A DNA stretch of 64,000 nt from Microbacterium hydrocarbonoxydans (GTDB taxonomy: Bacteria; Actinomycetota; Actinomycetes; Actinomycetales; Microbacteriaceae): contig NZ_LR882982.1 of assembly GCF_904831005.1 (NCBI RefSeq), positions 1,984,001 through 2,048,000 on the forward strand, in the 5' to 3' direction. Below the pieces are notes generated by a model. That model did not search any database and was not told where the DNA came from. It saw only the letters and a list, made by a program, of their open reading frames with translations. Both the position numbers and the translations under genes were made by a program. The first letter of the stretch is position 1, and each line of letters opens with the position of its first letter. Shown here piece after piece: positions 1-8,684 of this stretch.

Positions 1-120
1 CCCTTTGAGGAGACCGAGACCCACGGCACCCGAGAGCACCACAAGCCCGACGACCACCGCTGCCCCGGCGCTCACCTGCATCCTGCGAGGTCGCGAAGTG
101 CGCGGGGACGGCTCGGGCAT
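1..120 (-). CDS. N-terminus of a membrane-anchored protein, probably ComEA (runs off the window)
   Basis: Only the first 40 codons are present. The ATG lies at 118-120 and the gene continues beyond base 1. The encoded stretch has an Arg/Pro-rich cytoplasmic start (about residues 1-14) followed by one hydrophobic segment rich in Ala, Val, Gly and Leu (about 17-39), the layout of an anchored exported protein. The gene lies directly downstream of leuS on the same strand. In many actinobacteria leuS is followed by comEA, comEC and holA, so a DNA-binding competence protein ComEA is the best guess, but this rests on position alone. The helix-hairpin-helix domain that would prove it lies outside the window. 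A TAGCGT hexamer six bases before the ATG suggests a leaderless start. Confidence 0.45.
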   Translation of the reverse strand, partial: MPEPSPRTSRPRRMQVSAGAAVVVGLVVLSGAVGLGLLKG

Positions 121-126
121 CCCGCC

Positions 127-132
127 ACGCTA
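127..132 (-). promoter_or_regulatory. -10 box (TAGCGT) for leaderless start of the comEA-like gene
   Basis: On the minus strand TAGCGT is followed by exactly six bases and then the ATG at 118-120, which would place the transcription start on the A of the ATG. No Shine-Dalgarno sequence is evident. Confidence 0.45.
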
Positions 133-213
133 GGGGGTCCACCACCGCCCGTGAGACGCCGCGTGCCGCCGCCCGTGGAGAATCACGAGCGACGGCACGA
201 TGTGCAGGGCTGC

Positions 214-2805
214 TCAGCCCTTGACGACGATGCTGACGATCTTGGGCGCGCGCACCACGACCTTGACGATCTCACGGTCGCCGATCGAGCGGATGACGCG
301 CTCATCGGCACGCGCGAGCGCTTCGAGCTCGACCTCGCCGATGCGTGCAGACACCTCGAGCTGCGCACGCACCTTGCCCCCGACCTGCACGACGGCGGTC
401 ACGGTGTCTTCGACCAGCAGCACAGGATCAGCCGAGCGCCACGTCACGAGGCCGACCGAGGGCTCATGGCCGAGGGCCTCCCACATCTCCTCCGCAGTGT
501 GCGGGGCGATGAGGTCGAGCATGACGGCGACCGTCTCCGCGGCCTCACGCACAGCGGGGTCGGCCGCGCCGCCGGCACCGTCGATCGTCTTACGAGTGAC
601 GTTGACGAGCTCCATCAGGCGCGCGACGAGAACGTTGAACTTCGTCTGCTCCACGAGTGCGGGCGCCTCGGACAGCAGCTTGTGGGTGGCGCGGCGCAGC
701 GTGGCGTCACCTCCCGCGAACACGACGTCGACGGGGCTCGACACCTCGTGGGCGATGCGCAGGGCGCGGGAGAGGAACTTCTGTGCGCCCGTCGTCGAGA
801 CGTCGGCCCAGTCCTTGTCGTCCTCGACGGGGCCGGCGAAGGCGAGGCCGACACGCAGCGCATCCGCGCCGTGGGCGTCGAGCTCTTCCTGGAAGAGCAC
901 GAGGTTTCCCTTGCTCTTCGACATCTTCTGGCCGTCGAGCAGCACCATTCCCTGGTTGATCAGGTTGGAGAACGGCTCCGTGAAATCGATGAGTCCCATA
1001 TCGAACAGGACCTTGGTGATGAAGCGGGCATAGAGCAGGTGCAGGATCGCGTGCTCGACGCCGCCGATGTACGAGTCGACGGGAGCCCAGCGCGCGGCCT
1101 GGGCAGGGTCGAACGCCATCGTGTCGCTGTGGGGCGAGAGGAACCGCAGGAAGTACCACGAGCTGTCGACGAAAGTGTCCATCGTGTCGGGGTCGCGCAG
1201 CACCGGCTCGCCCGACACGGGATCGACGGTGCGCACCCAGCTCTCCGCGCCACCCAGGGGCGAGGTGCCCTTCGGCTTGAGATCGAGACCCTCGACGCTC
1301 GGCAGCTTCACCGGCAGCTTGTCTTCGGGAACGGGGATGATGCTGCCGTCCTCTGCATGGAGCATCGGAATCGGCGTTCCCCAGAAGCGCTGGCGCGAGA
1401 TCAGCCAGTCACGCAGGCGATAGTTCTTGGCGGCACGACCGGTGCCGGATGCCTCGAGCTGCTCGATCGCGCGAGTGATCGCGTTGCGCTTCGAGAGCCC
1501 GTTGAGCGCACCGGAGTTGATCATGCGTCCCTCGCCGGTGAGAGCGATCCCCGTCGACGCCGGATTCTGCTCGTCGAGGGCTGCACCGGTGTCGACCGGC
1601 ACTCCCTCGTCATCGACCTCGATCACGGGCATCGCGCCGGTGATCGGAGCGGTCGTGTCGACCACGACCTTGACGGGCAGGTCGAAGGCGCGGGCGAAGT
1701 CGAGGTCGCGCTGGTCGTGCGCGGGCACGGCCATGACAGCGCCATGACCGTAGTCGGCGAGCACGTAGTCGGCAGCCCAGATCGGCAGCTTCTCGCCGTT
1801 GACCGGGTTGATCGCGTAGCGCTCGAGGAAGACACCCGTCTTGGGGCGATCGGTCGACTGACGATCGATGTCGGTCGTCTTCTGCACATCGCCCAGGTAC
1901 TTCTCGAAGCGCTCGCGCACCTCGACCGGAGCATCGGCTGCCAGCTCGGCTGCGAGATCGCCGTCGGGCGCCACGACGAAGAAGGTGGCGCCGTGGAGCG
2001 TGTCGGGGCGAGTCGAGAACACGGTGACCGGCTCTTCACGACCCTCGATGCGGAAGTCGACGTCAGCGCCGACCGAACGACCGATCCAGTTGCGCTGCAT
2101 CTGCAGCACCTTGTGCGGCCAACGTCCCTCGAGCTGATTCAGATCGTCGAGCAGACGGTCCGCGTAATCGGTGATCCGGAAGTACCACTGGGTCAGCTTC
2201 TTCTTGACCACCTCGAAGCCGCAGCGCTCGCAGCGTCCGTCGACGACCTGCTCGTTCGCCAGTACGGTCTGATCGTTCGGGCACCAGTTGACCGGGCTCT
2301 TCTTGCGGTACGCCAGGCCACGCTCCGACATCTTCAGGAACAGCCACTGGTTCCACCGGTAGTACTCGGGGTCCGAGGTGTGCAGCACCCGGCTCCAGTC
2401 GAACGAGACGCCGTAGGCCTCGAAGCCGACCTTCTGCTGCGCGATGTTCTGGTAGGTCCACTCGCGAGGGTCAGCACCCTGGCGGATCGCCGCATTCTCG
2501 GCGGGCAGCCCGAACGAGTCCCACCCGATCGGGTTCAGCACGTTGTGTCCGCGGTGACGCCAGAAGCGGGCCACGATGTCGGAGTAGAGGTAGTTCTCGG
2601 CGTGCCCCATGTGCAGATCGCCCGAAGGGTACGGGAACATCGCGAGCACGTAGCGACGCGGGCGAGTGTCGTCGTCTCCACCGGTGAGGAACGTGCCGTT
2701 CTCCGCCCAGTACTTCTGCCACTTGGCCTGGATGGCGTGCGCCGAGGAGGAGTCCTCGTCGACGGGAGAGGCGGACAGGTTCTCAGACAACGAACACACG
2801 ACCAA
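214..2805 (-). CDS. leuS: Leucyl-tRNA synthetase
   Basis: Class I aminoacyl-tRNA synthetase that charges tRNA-Leu in the cytoplasm. The HIGH signature appears as HMGH at residues 65-68, the KMSKS loop is intact at 627-631, and a large editing (CP1) domain lies between them. About 863 residues is normal for bacterial LeuRS. The start is uncertain. A TTG at 2803-2805 is the first possibility, GTG at 2797-2799 and TTG at 2788-2790 follow in frame, and none has a clear Shine-Dalgarno sequence. The gene begins 18 bases after the pabB stop codon, so translation may be coupled to pabB. A comEA-like gene follows after 93 bases. Confidence 0.97.
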   Translation of the reverse strand: MVVCSLSENLSASPVDEDSSSAHAIQAKWQKYWAENGTFLTGGDDDTRPRRYVLAMFPYPSGDLHMGHAENYLYSDIVARFWRHRGHNVLNPIGWDSFGLPAENAAIRQGADPREWTYQNIAQQKVGFEAYGVSFDWSRVLHTSDPEYYRWNQWLFLKMSERGLAYRKKSPVNWCPNDQTVLANEQVVDGRCERCGFEVVKKKLTQWYFRITDYADRLLDDLNQLEGRWPHKVLQMQRNWIGRSVGADVDFRIEGREEPVTVFSTRPDTLHGATFFVVAPDGDLAAELAADAPVEVRERFEKYLGDVQKTTDIDRQSTDRPKTGVFLERYAINPVNGEKLPIWAADYVLADYGHGAVMAVPAHDQRDLDFARAFDLPVKVVVDTTAPITGAMPVIEVDDEGVPVDTGAALDEQNPASTGIALTGEGRMINSGALNGLSKRNAITRAIEQLEASGTGRAAKNYRLRDWLISRQRFWGTPIPMLHAEDGSIIPVPEDKLPVKLPSVEGLDLKPKGTSPLGGAESWVRTVDPVSGEPVLRDPDTMDTFVDSSWYFLRFLSPHSDTMAFDPAQAARWAPVDSYIGGVEHAILHLLYARFITKVLFDMGLIDFTEPFSNLINQGMVLLDGQKMSKSKGNLVLFQEELDAHGADALRVGLAFAGPVEDDKDWADVSTTGAQKFLSRALRIAHEVSSPVDVVFAGGDATLRRATHKLLSEAPALVEQTKFNVLVARLMELVNVTRKTIDGAGGAADPAVREAAETVAVMLDLIAPHTAEEMWEALGHEPSVGLVTWRSADPVLLVEDTVTAVVQVGGKVRAQLEVSARIGEVELEALARADERVIRSIGDREIVKVVVRAPKIVSIVVKG

Positions 2806-2823
2806 TCTGAAGGGAAAAGGGGA

Positions 2824-4134
2824 TCAGCTCAGGATATCGGAAGCCCAGGCGCCCGGCATTTCCGCTCCGAGTGCTGCCAGCGGCGCCTTCGCTTTCGTCG
2901 CCACCTCTGCGACCTCCGAGGCAGCGACCGAGCGCCAGGTGATGCCGCCTCCGGCTCCGACCCGCGCACCGTGGCCGTCGAGCACGACACTGCGGATGAC
3001 CATGGCGAGATCGATGGTCCCTCCGTCGCCGACGTAGCCGAAGCATCCGGAGTAGAGCCCGCGCGGCCCGCCTTCCAGAGCATGCAGCTCGCTCATGGCC
3101 GACAGCTTCGGTGCACCGGTCATGCTTCCCGCGGGGAACGCGGCCGCGAGCAGGTCGCCGAAGGTGGTCCCCGCCGCCGCGGTGCCGCTGACCGTGCTGA
3201 CCAGTTGGTGCACGGCCGGATAGGTCTCGACGGCCCACAACGCGTCGACGCGAATCGAACCCGGCTCGCAGACCCGTGACAGATCGTTGCGCATCAGGTC
3301 GACGATCATGACGTTCTCGGCACGCTCCTTCGGGTCGACGGCGAGCTCTGCGGCGAGCGCCGCGTCGTCAGCCGCATCCCGCCCGCGGGGACGTGTGCCC
3401 TTGATCGGGCGCGTGCGGATCACTCCGCCGTCGGCGTGGAGGAACTGCTCGGGACTGGCGCTCAAAAGCGAGACACCCCCGATGCGCAGGAATCCTCCGT
3501 GGTGCGCCGGGGTGGCCGTCCGAAGCCGTCGGTAGGCCGCCACTGCGTCGTGCTCGCCGGGCACGGAGAAGCGTGTGGTGAGGCACAGCTGGTACGCGGT
3601 CCCGGCCCGGATCGACTCGCGGCAGCGTTCGATCAGCTCCGCGTACTCCACGGGAGTGTGGCGTGCGACGGCCGCCGTGCGGTGACTGACGGCGGTGACC
3701 GCGAGCGCAGAACCCACAGACGTCACGTAGGCCGCCCAGTCGTCGTGACCGGGTTCGTCGGCCACCGCCCATGCGCGCCCCGTCGAGTGATCGAAGGCGA
3801 CCATCCGTGTGATGCGCATCCCGGCGGCGTGGGGCTCGCCGTGATCTTCCGCGATCGGCGCACCTGCTGCCCGTGCCCCGGCCTCATAGTCCATCCAGCC
3901 GACCCAACCGCCCCGCAGGGGCGGTGCCGCCGGCTCCGCATCCGATGCGCCGTCGAGGCGGACGCTGCGGGGAACCGCTGCGGCATCGCCCGTACCGACA
4001 TAGCTCCAGCCGTCAGTGGCCCCTGCGCCGGCATCCAGCCAGAAGATGTCCTCCACGTCGGCTTCGAGCGCGAGGAACAGGTCCTCGGGATCGACCGCGC
4101 GGGTCAGGATGCGAGCGGTCAGGCGGTCTGGCAC
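2824..4134 (-). CDS. pabB: Aminodeoxychorismate synthase component I (chorismate-binding enzyme)
   Basis: Converts chorismate with an amino donor to 4-amino-4-deoxychorismate, the first step to p-aminobenzoate and folate. The deciding feature is PIKGT at residues 243-247. PabB enzymes carry this lysine (K245) as the nucleophile, whereas anthranilate synthase TrpE has PIAGT. The other chorismate-binding motifs are also present: a segment containing MRNDLSRVCEPGS, and FPAGSMTGAPK near the C-terminus. The length is 436 residues and the start is a GTG. No glutamine amidotransferase or aminodeoxychorismate lyase gene is adjacent. The gene is transcribed away from the DedA gene, and leuS follows 18 bases after its stop. 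Confidence 0.88.
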   Translation of the reverse strand: MPDRLTARILTRAVDPEDLFLALEADVEDIFWLDAGAGATDGWSYVGTGDAAAVPRSVRLDGASDAEPAAPPLRGGWVGWMDYEAGARAAGAPIAEDHGEPHAAGMRITRMVAFDHSTGRAWAVADEPGHDDWAAYVTSVGSALAVTAVSHRTAAVARHTPVEYAELIERCRESIRAGTAYQLCLTTRFSVPGEHDAVAAYRRLRTATPAHHGGFLRIGGVSLLSASPEQFLHADGGVIRTRPIKGTRPRGRDAADDAALAAELAVDPKERAENVMIVDLMRNDLSRVCEPGSIRVDALWAVETYPAVHQLVSTVSGTAAAGTTFGDLLAAAFPAGSMTGAPKLSAMSELHALEGGPRGLYSGCFGYVGDGGTIDLAMVIRSVVLDGHGARVGAGGGITWRSVAASEVAEVATKAKAPLAALGAEMPGAWASDILS

Positions 4135-4140
4135 GTTCTC

Positions 4141-4146
4141 AGCCTA
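4141..4146 (-). promoter_or_regulatory. -10 box (TAGGCT) for leaderless pabB
   Basis: Minus strand TAGGCT, six bases, then the GTG at 4132-4134. No Shine-Dalgarno sequence lies at a workable distance; the nearest purine run, GAGGAGG, ends about 14 bases before the GTG. Confidence 0.5.
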
Positions 4147-4163
4147 GGCCTCCTCTGCTCCCG

Positions 4164-4169
4164 TATTCT
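4164..4169 (+). promoter_or_regulatory. -10 box (TATTCT) for leaderless DedA gene
   Basis: TATTCT is followed by CAAGGA and then the GTG at 4176. The AAGGA run abuts the start codon, too close to act as a ribosome binding site, so a leaderless mRNA starting on the GTG fits better. This box faces away from the pabB box 17 bases to the left. Confidence 0.5.
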
Positions 4170-4175
4170 CAAGGA

Positions 4176-4853
4176 GTGGATGACCTGCTGCTGTGGCTGT
4201 TCGACCTGATCCAGTCGATCGACCCGGTCACGCGCACGCTGATCGCCGGAGTGGCCGTGATGCTCGAGACGAGCATTCTCATCGGTCTCATCGTTCCCGG
4301 CGACACGGTCGTCATCATCGCGTCCATGGGCGTCTCCGGACCGATCGAGGCGATCGCCATGGTGCTCGCCGTCGTGGTCGGAGCGTTGATCGGCGAGAGC
4401 ATCGGATTCTGGCTCGGGCGCTGGGTGGGTCCCCACATCCGTCACTCGTGGATCGGCCGTCGCGTCGGCGAGGCGAACTGGGTCCGAGCAGAGAACTATC
4501 TCGCCCGCCGTGGCGGCATCGCCATCTTCCTCTCCCGGTTCCTCCCGGTGCTGCATTCTCTCGTGCCCCTCACTGTGGGGATGAGCCACTTCTCGTACCG
4601 GCGATTCATCGCGTGGACGACGCCTGCCTGCCTGCTCTGGGCGGCCGCCTACGTCAGCATCACCTCTCTGGCCGCGGGGAGCTTCCGCGAGCTCGTCGAT
4701 CGCGTGCACTTCGCCGGGTACATCTTCGTGGGCGTCATCGCCCTCTTCCTGGTGCTCGTGTTCGTGGGCAAGAAGGTGCTGGCCCGTCTGGAGGCTCGTC
4801 ACCTCGAGACCGGTGAGGCCGACACGCAGAGCAGCGCGGACGTGAAAGACTGA
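4176..4853 (+). CDS. DedA family membrane protein
   Basis: Integral membrane protein of 225 residues in the DedA (SNARE-associated/VTT) family, linked to lipid flipping and membrane homeostasis. Several hydrophobic segments are visible. The acidic pair typical of the family appears in ETSILIGLIVPGD, and the conserved arginine-glycine block appears as FLSRFLPVLHSLVPLTVG, followed by a Phe-x-x-Tyr-Arg-Arg-Phe element. The last 30 residues are charged and probably cytoplasmic. The GTG at 4176 is chosen because it starts the first conserved residues and sits six bases after a -10 box. The App1 gene follows after four bases, so the two are likely co-transcribed. Confidence 0.88.
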   Translation: MDDLLLWLFDLIQSIDPVTRTLIAGVAVMLETSILIGLIVPGDTVVIIASMGVSGPIEAIAMVLAVVVGALIGESIGFWLGRWVGPHIRHSWIGRRVGEANWVRAENYLARRGGIAIFLSRFLPVLHSLVPLTVGMSHFSYRRFIAWTTPACLLWAAAYVSITSLAAGSFRELVDRVHFAGYIFVGVIALFLVLVFVGKKVLARLEARHLETGEADTQSSADVKD

Positions 4854-4857
4854 AGCA

Positions 4858-5883
4858 ATGGCTTCCGCACCCCCGGCGCCCCGGATCCACTGGTTCGCGC
4901 GTCTCGAACACCGCTTCCATGTGTGGCGAGAAGGACGAGCGCGCCGCCGCGGACGCACGGCGACGATCCTGCCGTTCCCCGGTTACGGCGGTCCGGGGTG
5001 GGTCCGCGTCGTCGGACGTGTGCTGATCGTTCCTCCGCAGCGACGCACGAAGAACGGCGAGCCCGCCAGCGTGCGGGGCTGGCGGAGTTTCGTCGGCATC
5101 CCGGTGAGCTTCGCGAAGGTCACTGTGCAGATCGGCGATTCCGTGCATCATGTGATCGCCGACCGGGGCGGCGTGATCGACTCGGTGGTCGACTCGACGC
5201 TCGAGCCCGGGTGGCAGACGTTCACCTTCTCGGTCGAGGGGCAGGAGGCCGTCGAGACCACCGCCTTCATCGTCTCTGAATCCACTCGCTTCGGCGTGGT
5301 CTCCGACGTCGATGACACCGTCATGGTCACGGCGCTCCCCCGCCCGTTCATCGCCGCGTGGAACTCCTTCGTCGTCGACGAGCACGCCCGCCTCCCCGTT
5401 CCCGGCATGGCGGTGCTGCTCGACCAGGTGTTGCGCGAGCATCCGGGGGCTCCCATGATCTATCTGTCCACGGGGGCGTGGAACGTCGCTCCCACGCTGA
5501 CCCGCTTCCTCGGGCGCCATCTGTTCCCCGCAGGATCCATGCTCCTGACGGACTGGGGGCCGACGCACGACCGCTGGTTCCGCAGCGGTCGTGAACACAA
5601 GCTCACGAACCTGCGCCGGCTGGCCACCGAGTTCCCCGAGATGAAGTGGCTGCTGATCGGAGACGACGGTCAGCACGACGAGGCGATCTACTCTCAGTTC
5701 ATGGATGAGCATCCTGCTTCCGTCGCAGGCGTCGCCATCCGTCGCCTGCTTCCGGCGGAGGCCGTGCTCGCCGGTGGTCGTGCCGGACGCGAGCCGCACT
5801 CCGAGGACGTCGCTCCGTGGGTGAGCGCAGAAGACGGTGCGGGTCTGCGCGATCTGCTCGGCGAAGCCGGCATCCTGCGCTGA
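4858..5883 (+). CDS. App1-family phosphatase-like protein (DUF2183)
   Basis: Protein of 341 residues resembling the catalytic domain of yeast phosphatidate phosphatase App1. The haloacid dehalogenase nucleophile motif DVDDT lies at residues 150-154, with aspartates 150 and 152 as the likely catalytic pair. A second motif, YLSTGAWN, and a late LIGDDGQHD (Mg-binding acidic cluster) fit the same fold. No signal peptide or membrane segment is seen. It lies between a DedA membrane protein and a conserved cytoplasmic protein with gaps of four and one bases, so the three form one operon. A role in phospholipid turnover would suit the DedA neighbour, but this is inference. Confidence 0.8.
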   Translation: MASAPPAPRIHWFARLEHRFHVWREGRARRRGRTATILPFPGYGGPGWVRVVGRVLIVPPQRRTKNGEPASVRGWRSFVGIPVSFAKVTVQIGDSVHHVIADRGGVIDSVVDSTLEPGWQTFTFSVEGQEAVETTAFIVSESTRFGVVSDVDDTVMVTALPRPFIAAWNSFVVDEHARLPVPGMAVLLDQVLREHPGAPMIYLSTGAWNVAPTLTRFLGRHLFPAGSMLLTDWGPTHDRWFRSGREHKLTNLRRLATEFPEMKWLLIGDDGQHDEAIYSQFMDEHPASVAGVAIRRLLPAEAVLAGGRAGREPHSEDVAPWVSAEDGAGLRDLLGEAGILR

Positions 5884-5884
5884 C

Positions 5885-6754
5885 ATGATCCTCTCCCGGG
5901 CCGAATGGCAGCGGCGCGAGCTCGCGCACCAGGAGCGAGCCGATTCCCTCACGGCAGAGCACCGCGCGCGTTCGGCACGCGGTGAGAAGCATCCGGTGTG
6001 GGATTTCCTCTTCACGTACTACTCGTACAAGCCGTCGCAACTGAGGCGGTGGCACCCCGGCGCCGGCATCGAACTCGAAGACGCGCCCGACCGCGCCGGC
6101 TGGCGCTGGTACTCCCCCGGAGTCACCCCGGGCGGCGCTGTTCCCGATGCTGACGTCTTCGCCGGTGACAAGCCGGAGCTCGCCGAGCTCGTCGAGCGGA
6201 TGCTGAGGCGCCCGGCCTCTCGTCCCGCACAGTTCGGATGCTTCGGTCTGCACGAGTGGGCGATGGTCTATCGAGCCGATGAGCACCGTCATGCCGTGCC
6301 CCTGCGTCTCGGACAGGCGGGCACCGACGCGGTGGTCGAACGTCACGAGCTCCGCTGCACGCACTTCGACGCGTTCCGTTTCTTCACCCCTGAGGCGGTC
6401 CCGCTCAACCGTGCGTCGTTGACCCGAGACGAACAGCCTCTCTTCGAACAGCCGGGATGTCTGCACGCCGGTATGGATCTGTACAAGTGGGCTCTCAAGC
6501 TCGGCCCGCTCGTACCCGGCGAGCTGCTGCTGGATGCGTTCGAGCATGCGCGCGAGATCCGCCTGCTCGATATGCAGGCCGCGCCATACGACCTGTCAGC
6601 GTGGGGCGTGGCTCCCGTCCGCATCGAGACCGCCGAAGGAAAGGCCGAGTACGTGCGTCGCCAGCGGGTGTTCGCCGACCGAGGAGCCGTGCTGCGTTCT
6701 GCCCTGCTGGAGGCGTGGCTCGGGGCCGATCGGCGAACCGCCTCCGGCGTCTGA
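5885..6754 (+). CDS. Conserved actinobacterial protein, often labelled 3-methyladenine DNA glycosylase
   Basis: A 289-residue soluble protein with the N-terminal signature WDFLFTYYSYKPSQLRRWHPG starting at about residue 38, which I associate with an actinobacterial family commonly annotated as 3-methyladenine DNA glycosylase. I cannot see a helix-hairpin-helix or catalytic aspartate motif that would prove glycosylase activity, so the function is uncertain. It is rich in Arg, Trp, His and Tyr. The ATG at 5885 is one base after the App1 stop and translation is probably coupled. The gene converges on the glycosidase gene with 19 bases between stop codons and no terminator visible there. Confidence 0.6.
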   Translation: MILSRAEWQRRELAHQERADSLTAEHRARSARGEKHPVWDFLFTYYSYKPSQLRRWHPGAGIELEDAPDRAGWRWYSPGVTPGGAVPDADVFAGDKPELAELVERMLRRPASRPAQFGCFGLHEWAMVYRADEHRHAVPLRLGQAGTDAVVERHELRCTHFDAFRFFTPEAVPLNRASLTRDEQPLFEQPGCLHAGMDLYKWALKLGPLVPGELLLDAFEHAREIRLLDMQAAPYDLSAWGVAPVRIETAEGKAEYVRRQRVFADRGAVLRSALLEAWLGADRRTASGV

Positions 6755-6773
6755 CGGCGTGTGGCTCGGGGGC

Positions 6774-8009
6774 TCAGTCCACCGGTGCGCACTCACCGCA
6801 GAGGCTCCACTCCGCGCTCGTGGCGCTGGACTGCAGCCGCAGGGTCATGACCCGAGTCGCCGCCTCGGCCAGCCGGTCAGCAGACAGTGCCCCGGATCCG
6901 ACCGCCGCGGTCACCCCGCTGACGATCTGCCCCGCGGTCTGGTCGGTCGAGCCGGCGATCATCAGCACGAGGTCAGTGCCTGCCGTCAGAGCCGATACCG
7001 CGTACGCAACCGGGTCTGCGTATGCGGGGTCGCCTGAGGACTGGAGCATGCCGAGGTCGTCGCTCACGATCACGCCGTCGAAGTCCATCTCTTCGCGGGC
7101 GATCCGGTGCCACCGCGCAGACAGCGAGGCCGGAGCGGTGTCCACCGACGTGTAGGCGAGGTGCCCGAACATCAGCACGGAAGCGCCCGCATCGATCCCG
7201 GCAGCGAACGGCAGCGCGTCGGACGCTCTCCACTGCTCCAGAGTCTCGGCGGTGCTCGGGATCGCATGATGAGAGTCTCCCGGCGCGGCGCCGTGGCCCG
7301 GGAAGTGCTTGAGCGTCGAAGCGAGGAACTGCTCCTGTGCGGCGGTCGCGGCAGAAACGCGTTCGGCAGCCGTCGCCGGATCGATGCCCAGGGCTCTGCC
7401 ATAGATGAACGATGACGGATCGGCAGTGACATCGGCGACCGTGCCGAAGTTCACGGTGATGTCGGACTGCGCGACGAGAGACGCCCTGGCAGCGAAGGCA
7501 GCGGCAGTGCGGTCGACGGCCTCTGACTTGAGACTCGTGGACGCGGGGAAGTCGTCGCCCCCGAGACGGGAGACGATGCCGCCCTCCTGGTCGATCGCAA
7601 TGAGCGGAGGCAGGTCGGAGTCGGCTCCGAGCGCTGCCGTGATCGTCATGAGCTCGTCGCCGTTCGACGGGATGTTGCCACCCATCAGGATGAATCCGCC
7701 CAAGCCCTGAGCCATGTATGCCCGCAACGCGTCAGGATCGGTGGTCGAGATGTGGCCCATCACGACGCTCGCCGCCTGCTCTTGCGTCGTCATGTGCGCC
7801 ACGAGGTCGGCCGCGCGCTGCTGTGGCCCGGGAGCGCCGGTCTGCGCGGTCTCAGCGCCTGCGGGAGCGTGGCGCGCTGTCACCGCGTGAGCTCTCGCGG
7901 TATCCTCGGCGCCGGTGAGTCCCGCCGACGCGCTCGTCGGCACGGCCAGCGCGAAGAGCGCGAGCATCCCCGCCGCTCCGGCTGCCCAGACGCGGCGACG
8001 CGACATCAT
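6774..8009 (-). CDS. Exported glycoside hydrolase family 3 (beta-N-acetylhexosaminidase type)
   Basis: A 411-residue family 3 glycosidase of the NagZ type, which removes beta-linked N-acetylglucosamine from muropeptides or chitin-like sugars. The diagnostic segment KHFPGHG (residues 234-240) is followed by a DSHH histidine dyad at 245-248, the acid/base element of NagZ enzymes. SDDLGM at 316-321 carries the nucleophile aspartate. The N-terminus is a signal peptide (MMSRRR, hydrophobic core, then TSASAG near residue 30), so the enzyme is secreted, unlike cytoplasmic NagZ of Gram-negatives. The ATG pair at 8004-8009 lies two bases after the stop of the NAD(P)-binding gene, so it is translationally coupled. 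ATG at 8006 is an equal candidate start. Confidence 0.9.
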   Translation of the reverse strand: MMSRRRVWAAGAAGMLALFALAVPTSASAGLTGAEDTARAHAVTARHAPAGAETAQTGAPGPQQRAADLVAHMTTQEQAASVVMGHISTTDPDALRAYMAQGLGGFILMGGNIPSNGDELMTITAALGADSDLPPLIAIDQEGGIVSRLGGDDFPASTSLKSEAVDRTAAAFAARASLVAQSDITVNFGTVADVTADPSSFIYGRALGIDPATAAERVSAATAAQEQFLASTLKHFPGHGAAPGDSHHAIPSTAETLEQWRASDALPFAAGIDAGASVLMFGHLAYTSVDTAPASLSARWHRIAREEMDFDGVIVSDDLGMLQSSGDPAYADPVAYAVSALTAGTDLVLMIAGSTDQTAGQIVSGVTAAVGSGALSADRLAEAATRVMTLRLQSSATSAEWSLCGECAPVD

Positions 8010-8011
8010 CC

Positions 8012-8668
8012 TCAGGCGCTGAGCAGATCGGCGATCGGAGCCGAATCTTCGTCGCCGCCGTTGCCGAATCGGATCGTGCGTCCGAAGGTCGAGGGGTTTC
8101 CGAGACTCTGGGCGATCACGCGTGCGACGTCGGCTCGGGACACCTCGCCCTTGCCTTCGGGGTCGAGGACGATGCGCCCGGTCGGTTCATCGAACGTGAG
8201 GGTGCCGGGGCCGAGGATCGTGCCGTCGAGATCAGCGCCTCGCAGGTGCTCGTCTGCAGCCCACTTCGCGTCGGCGTAGGGAAAGAAGTCCGAGTCCTCT
8301 GGCACGCCGTGGTCGGCCTTCGACCCGATCCAGGAGACCATCACGTAGCGCTTCACTCCCGCGTCGGTCGCGGCGTCCATCGTGCGGATCGCCGCATCCC
8401 GATCGACCGCGTAAGTGCGCTCAGCGGATCCTCCGCCCGCCCCCGCCGACCAGACCACGGCGTCATGGCCGCGGATGATCTCGGCGAGCTCGCTCACACC
8501 GAGAGCCTCGACGTCGGCGACGAGAGCGTGCGCGCCGGTCTGTTCGACCTCTGCGACGTGATCGGGATTGCGGATGACGGCCGTCACCTCGTCACCGTCG
8601 GCGACGAGGAGAGGGGCGAGGAGCAGGGCGATGCGGCCGTGACCGCCGAAGACGATGATGCGCGACAT
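8012..8668 (-). CDS. NAD(P)-binding Rossmann protein (atypical SDR/YwnB-like)
   Basis: A 218-residue protein with an N-terminal dinucleotide-binding fold: IIVFGGHGRIA at residues 3-13 is a variant of the GxxGxxG motif. A late KRYVMVSWIGS segment and the overall pattern match the NAD(P)H-binding atypical short-chain dehydrogenases such as YwnB. The substrate cannot be predicted. An in-frame GTG at 8675-8677 would add three residues. I prefer the ATG at 8668 because a TAGGGT -10 box lies seven bases ahead of it and GGTGGAAG could also serve as a ribosome site. It follows the FAD oxidoreductase by about 16 bases and precedes the glycosidase by two. Confidence 0.78.
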   Translation of the reverse strand: MSRIIVFGGHGRIALLLAPLLVADGDEVTAVIRNPDHVAEVEQTGAHALVADVEALGVSELAEIIRGHDAVVWSAGAGGGSAERTYAVDRDAAIRTMDAATDAGVKRYVMVSWIGSKADHGVPEDSDFFPYADAKWAADEHLRGADLDGTILGPGTLTFDEPTGRIVLDPEGKGEVSRADVARVIAQSLGNPSTFGRTIRFGNGGDEDSAPIADLLSA

Positions 8669-8675
8669 GTCTTCC

Positions 8676-8681
8676 ACCCTA
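8676..8681 (-). promoter_or_regulatory. -10 box (TAGGGT), possible internal leaderless promoter
   Basis: Minus strand TAGGGT, seven bases (GGAAGAC), then the ATG at 8666-8668. It lies just after the stop codon of the upstream oxidoreductase and could give separate expression of the downstream pair. The GGTGGAAG run could instead be a ribosome binding site. Confidence 0.35.
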
Positions 8682-8684
8682 CGC

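Noticed and set aside
151..3279. A 1042-codon open frame on the plus strand across leuS and the end of pabB
   Set aside because: It is antisense to leuS, which has intact catalytic motifs and length. Long antisense frames are common in high-G+C DNA, and its translation is Arg/His/Asp-rich without any recognisable domain.
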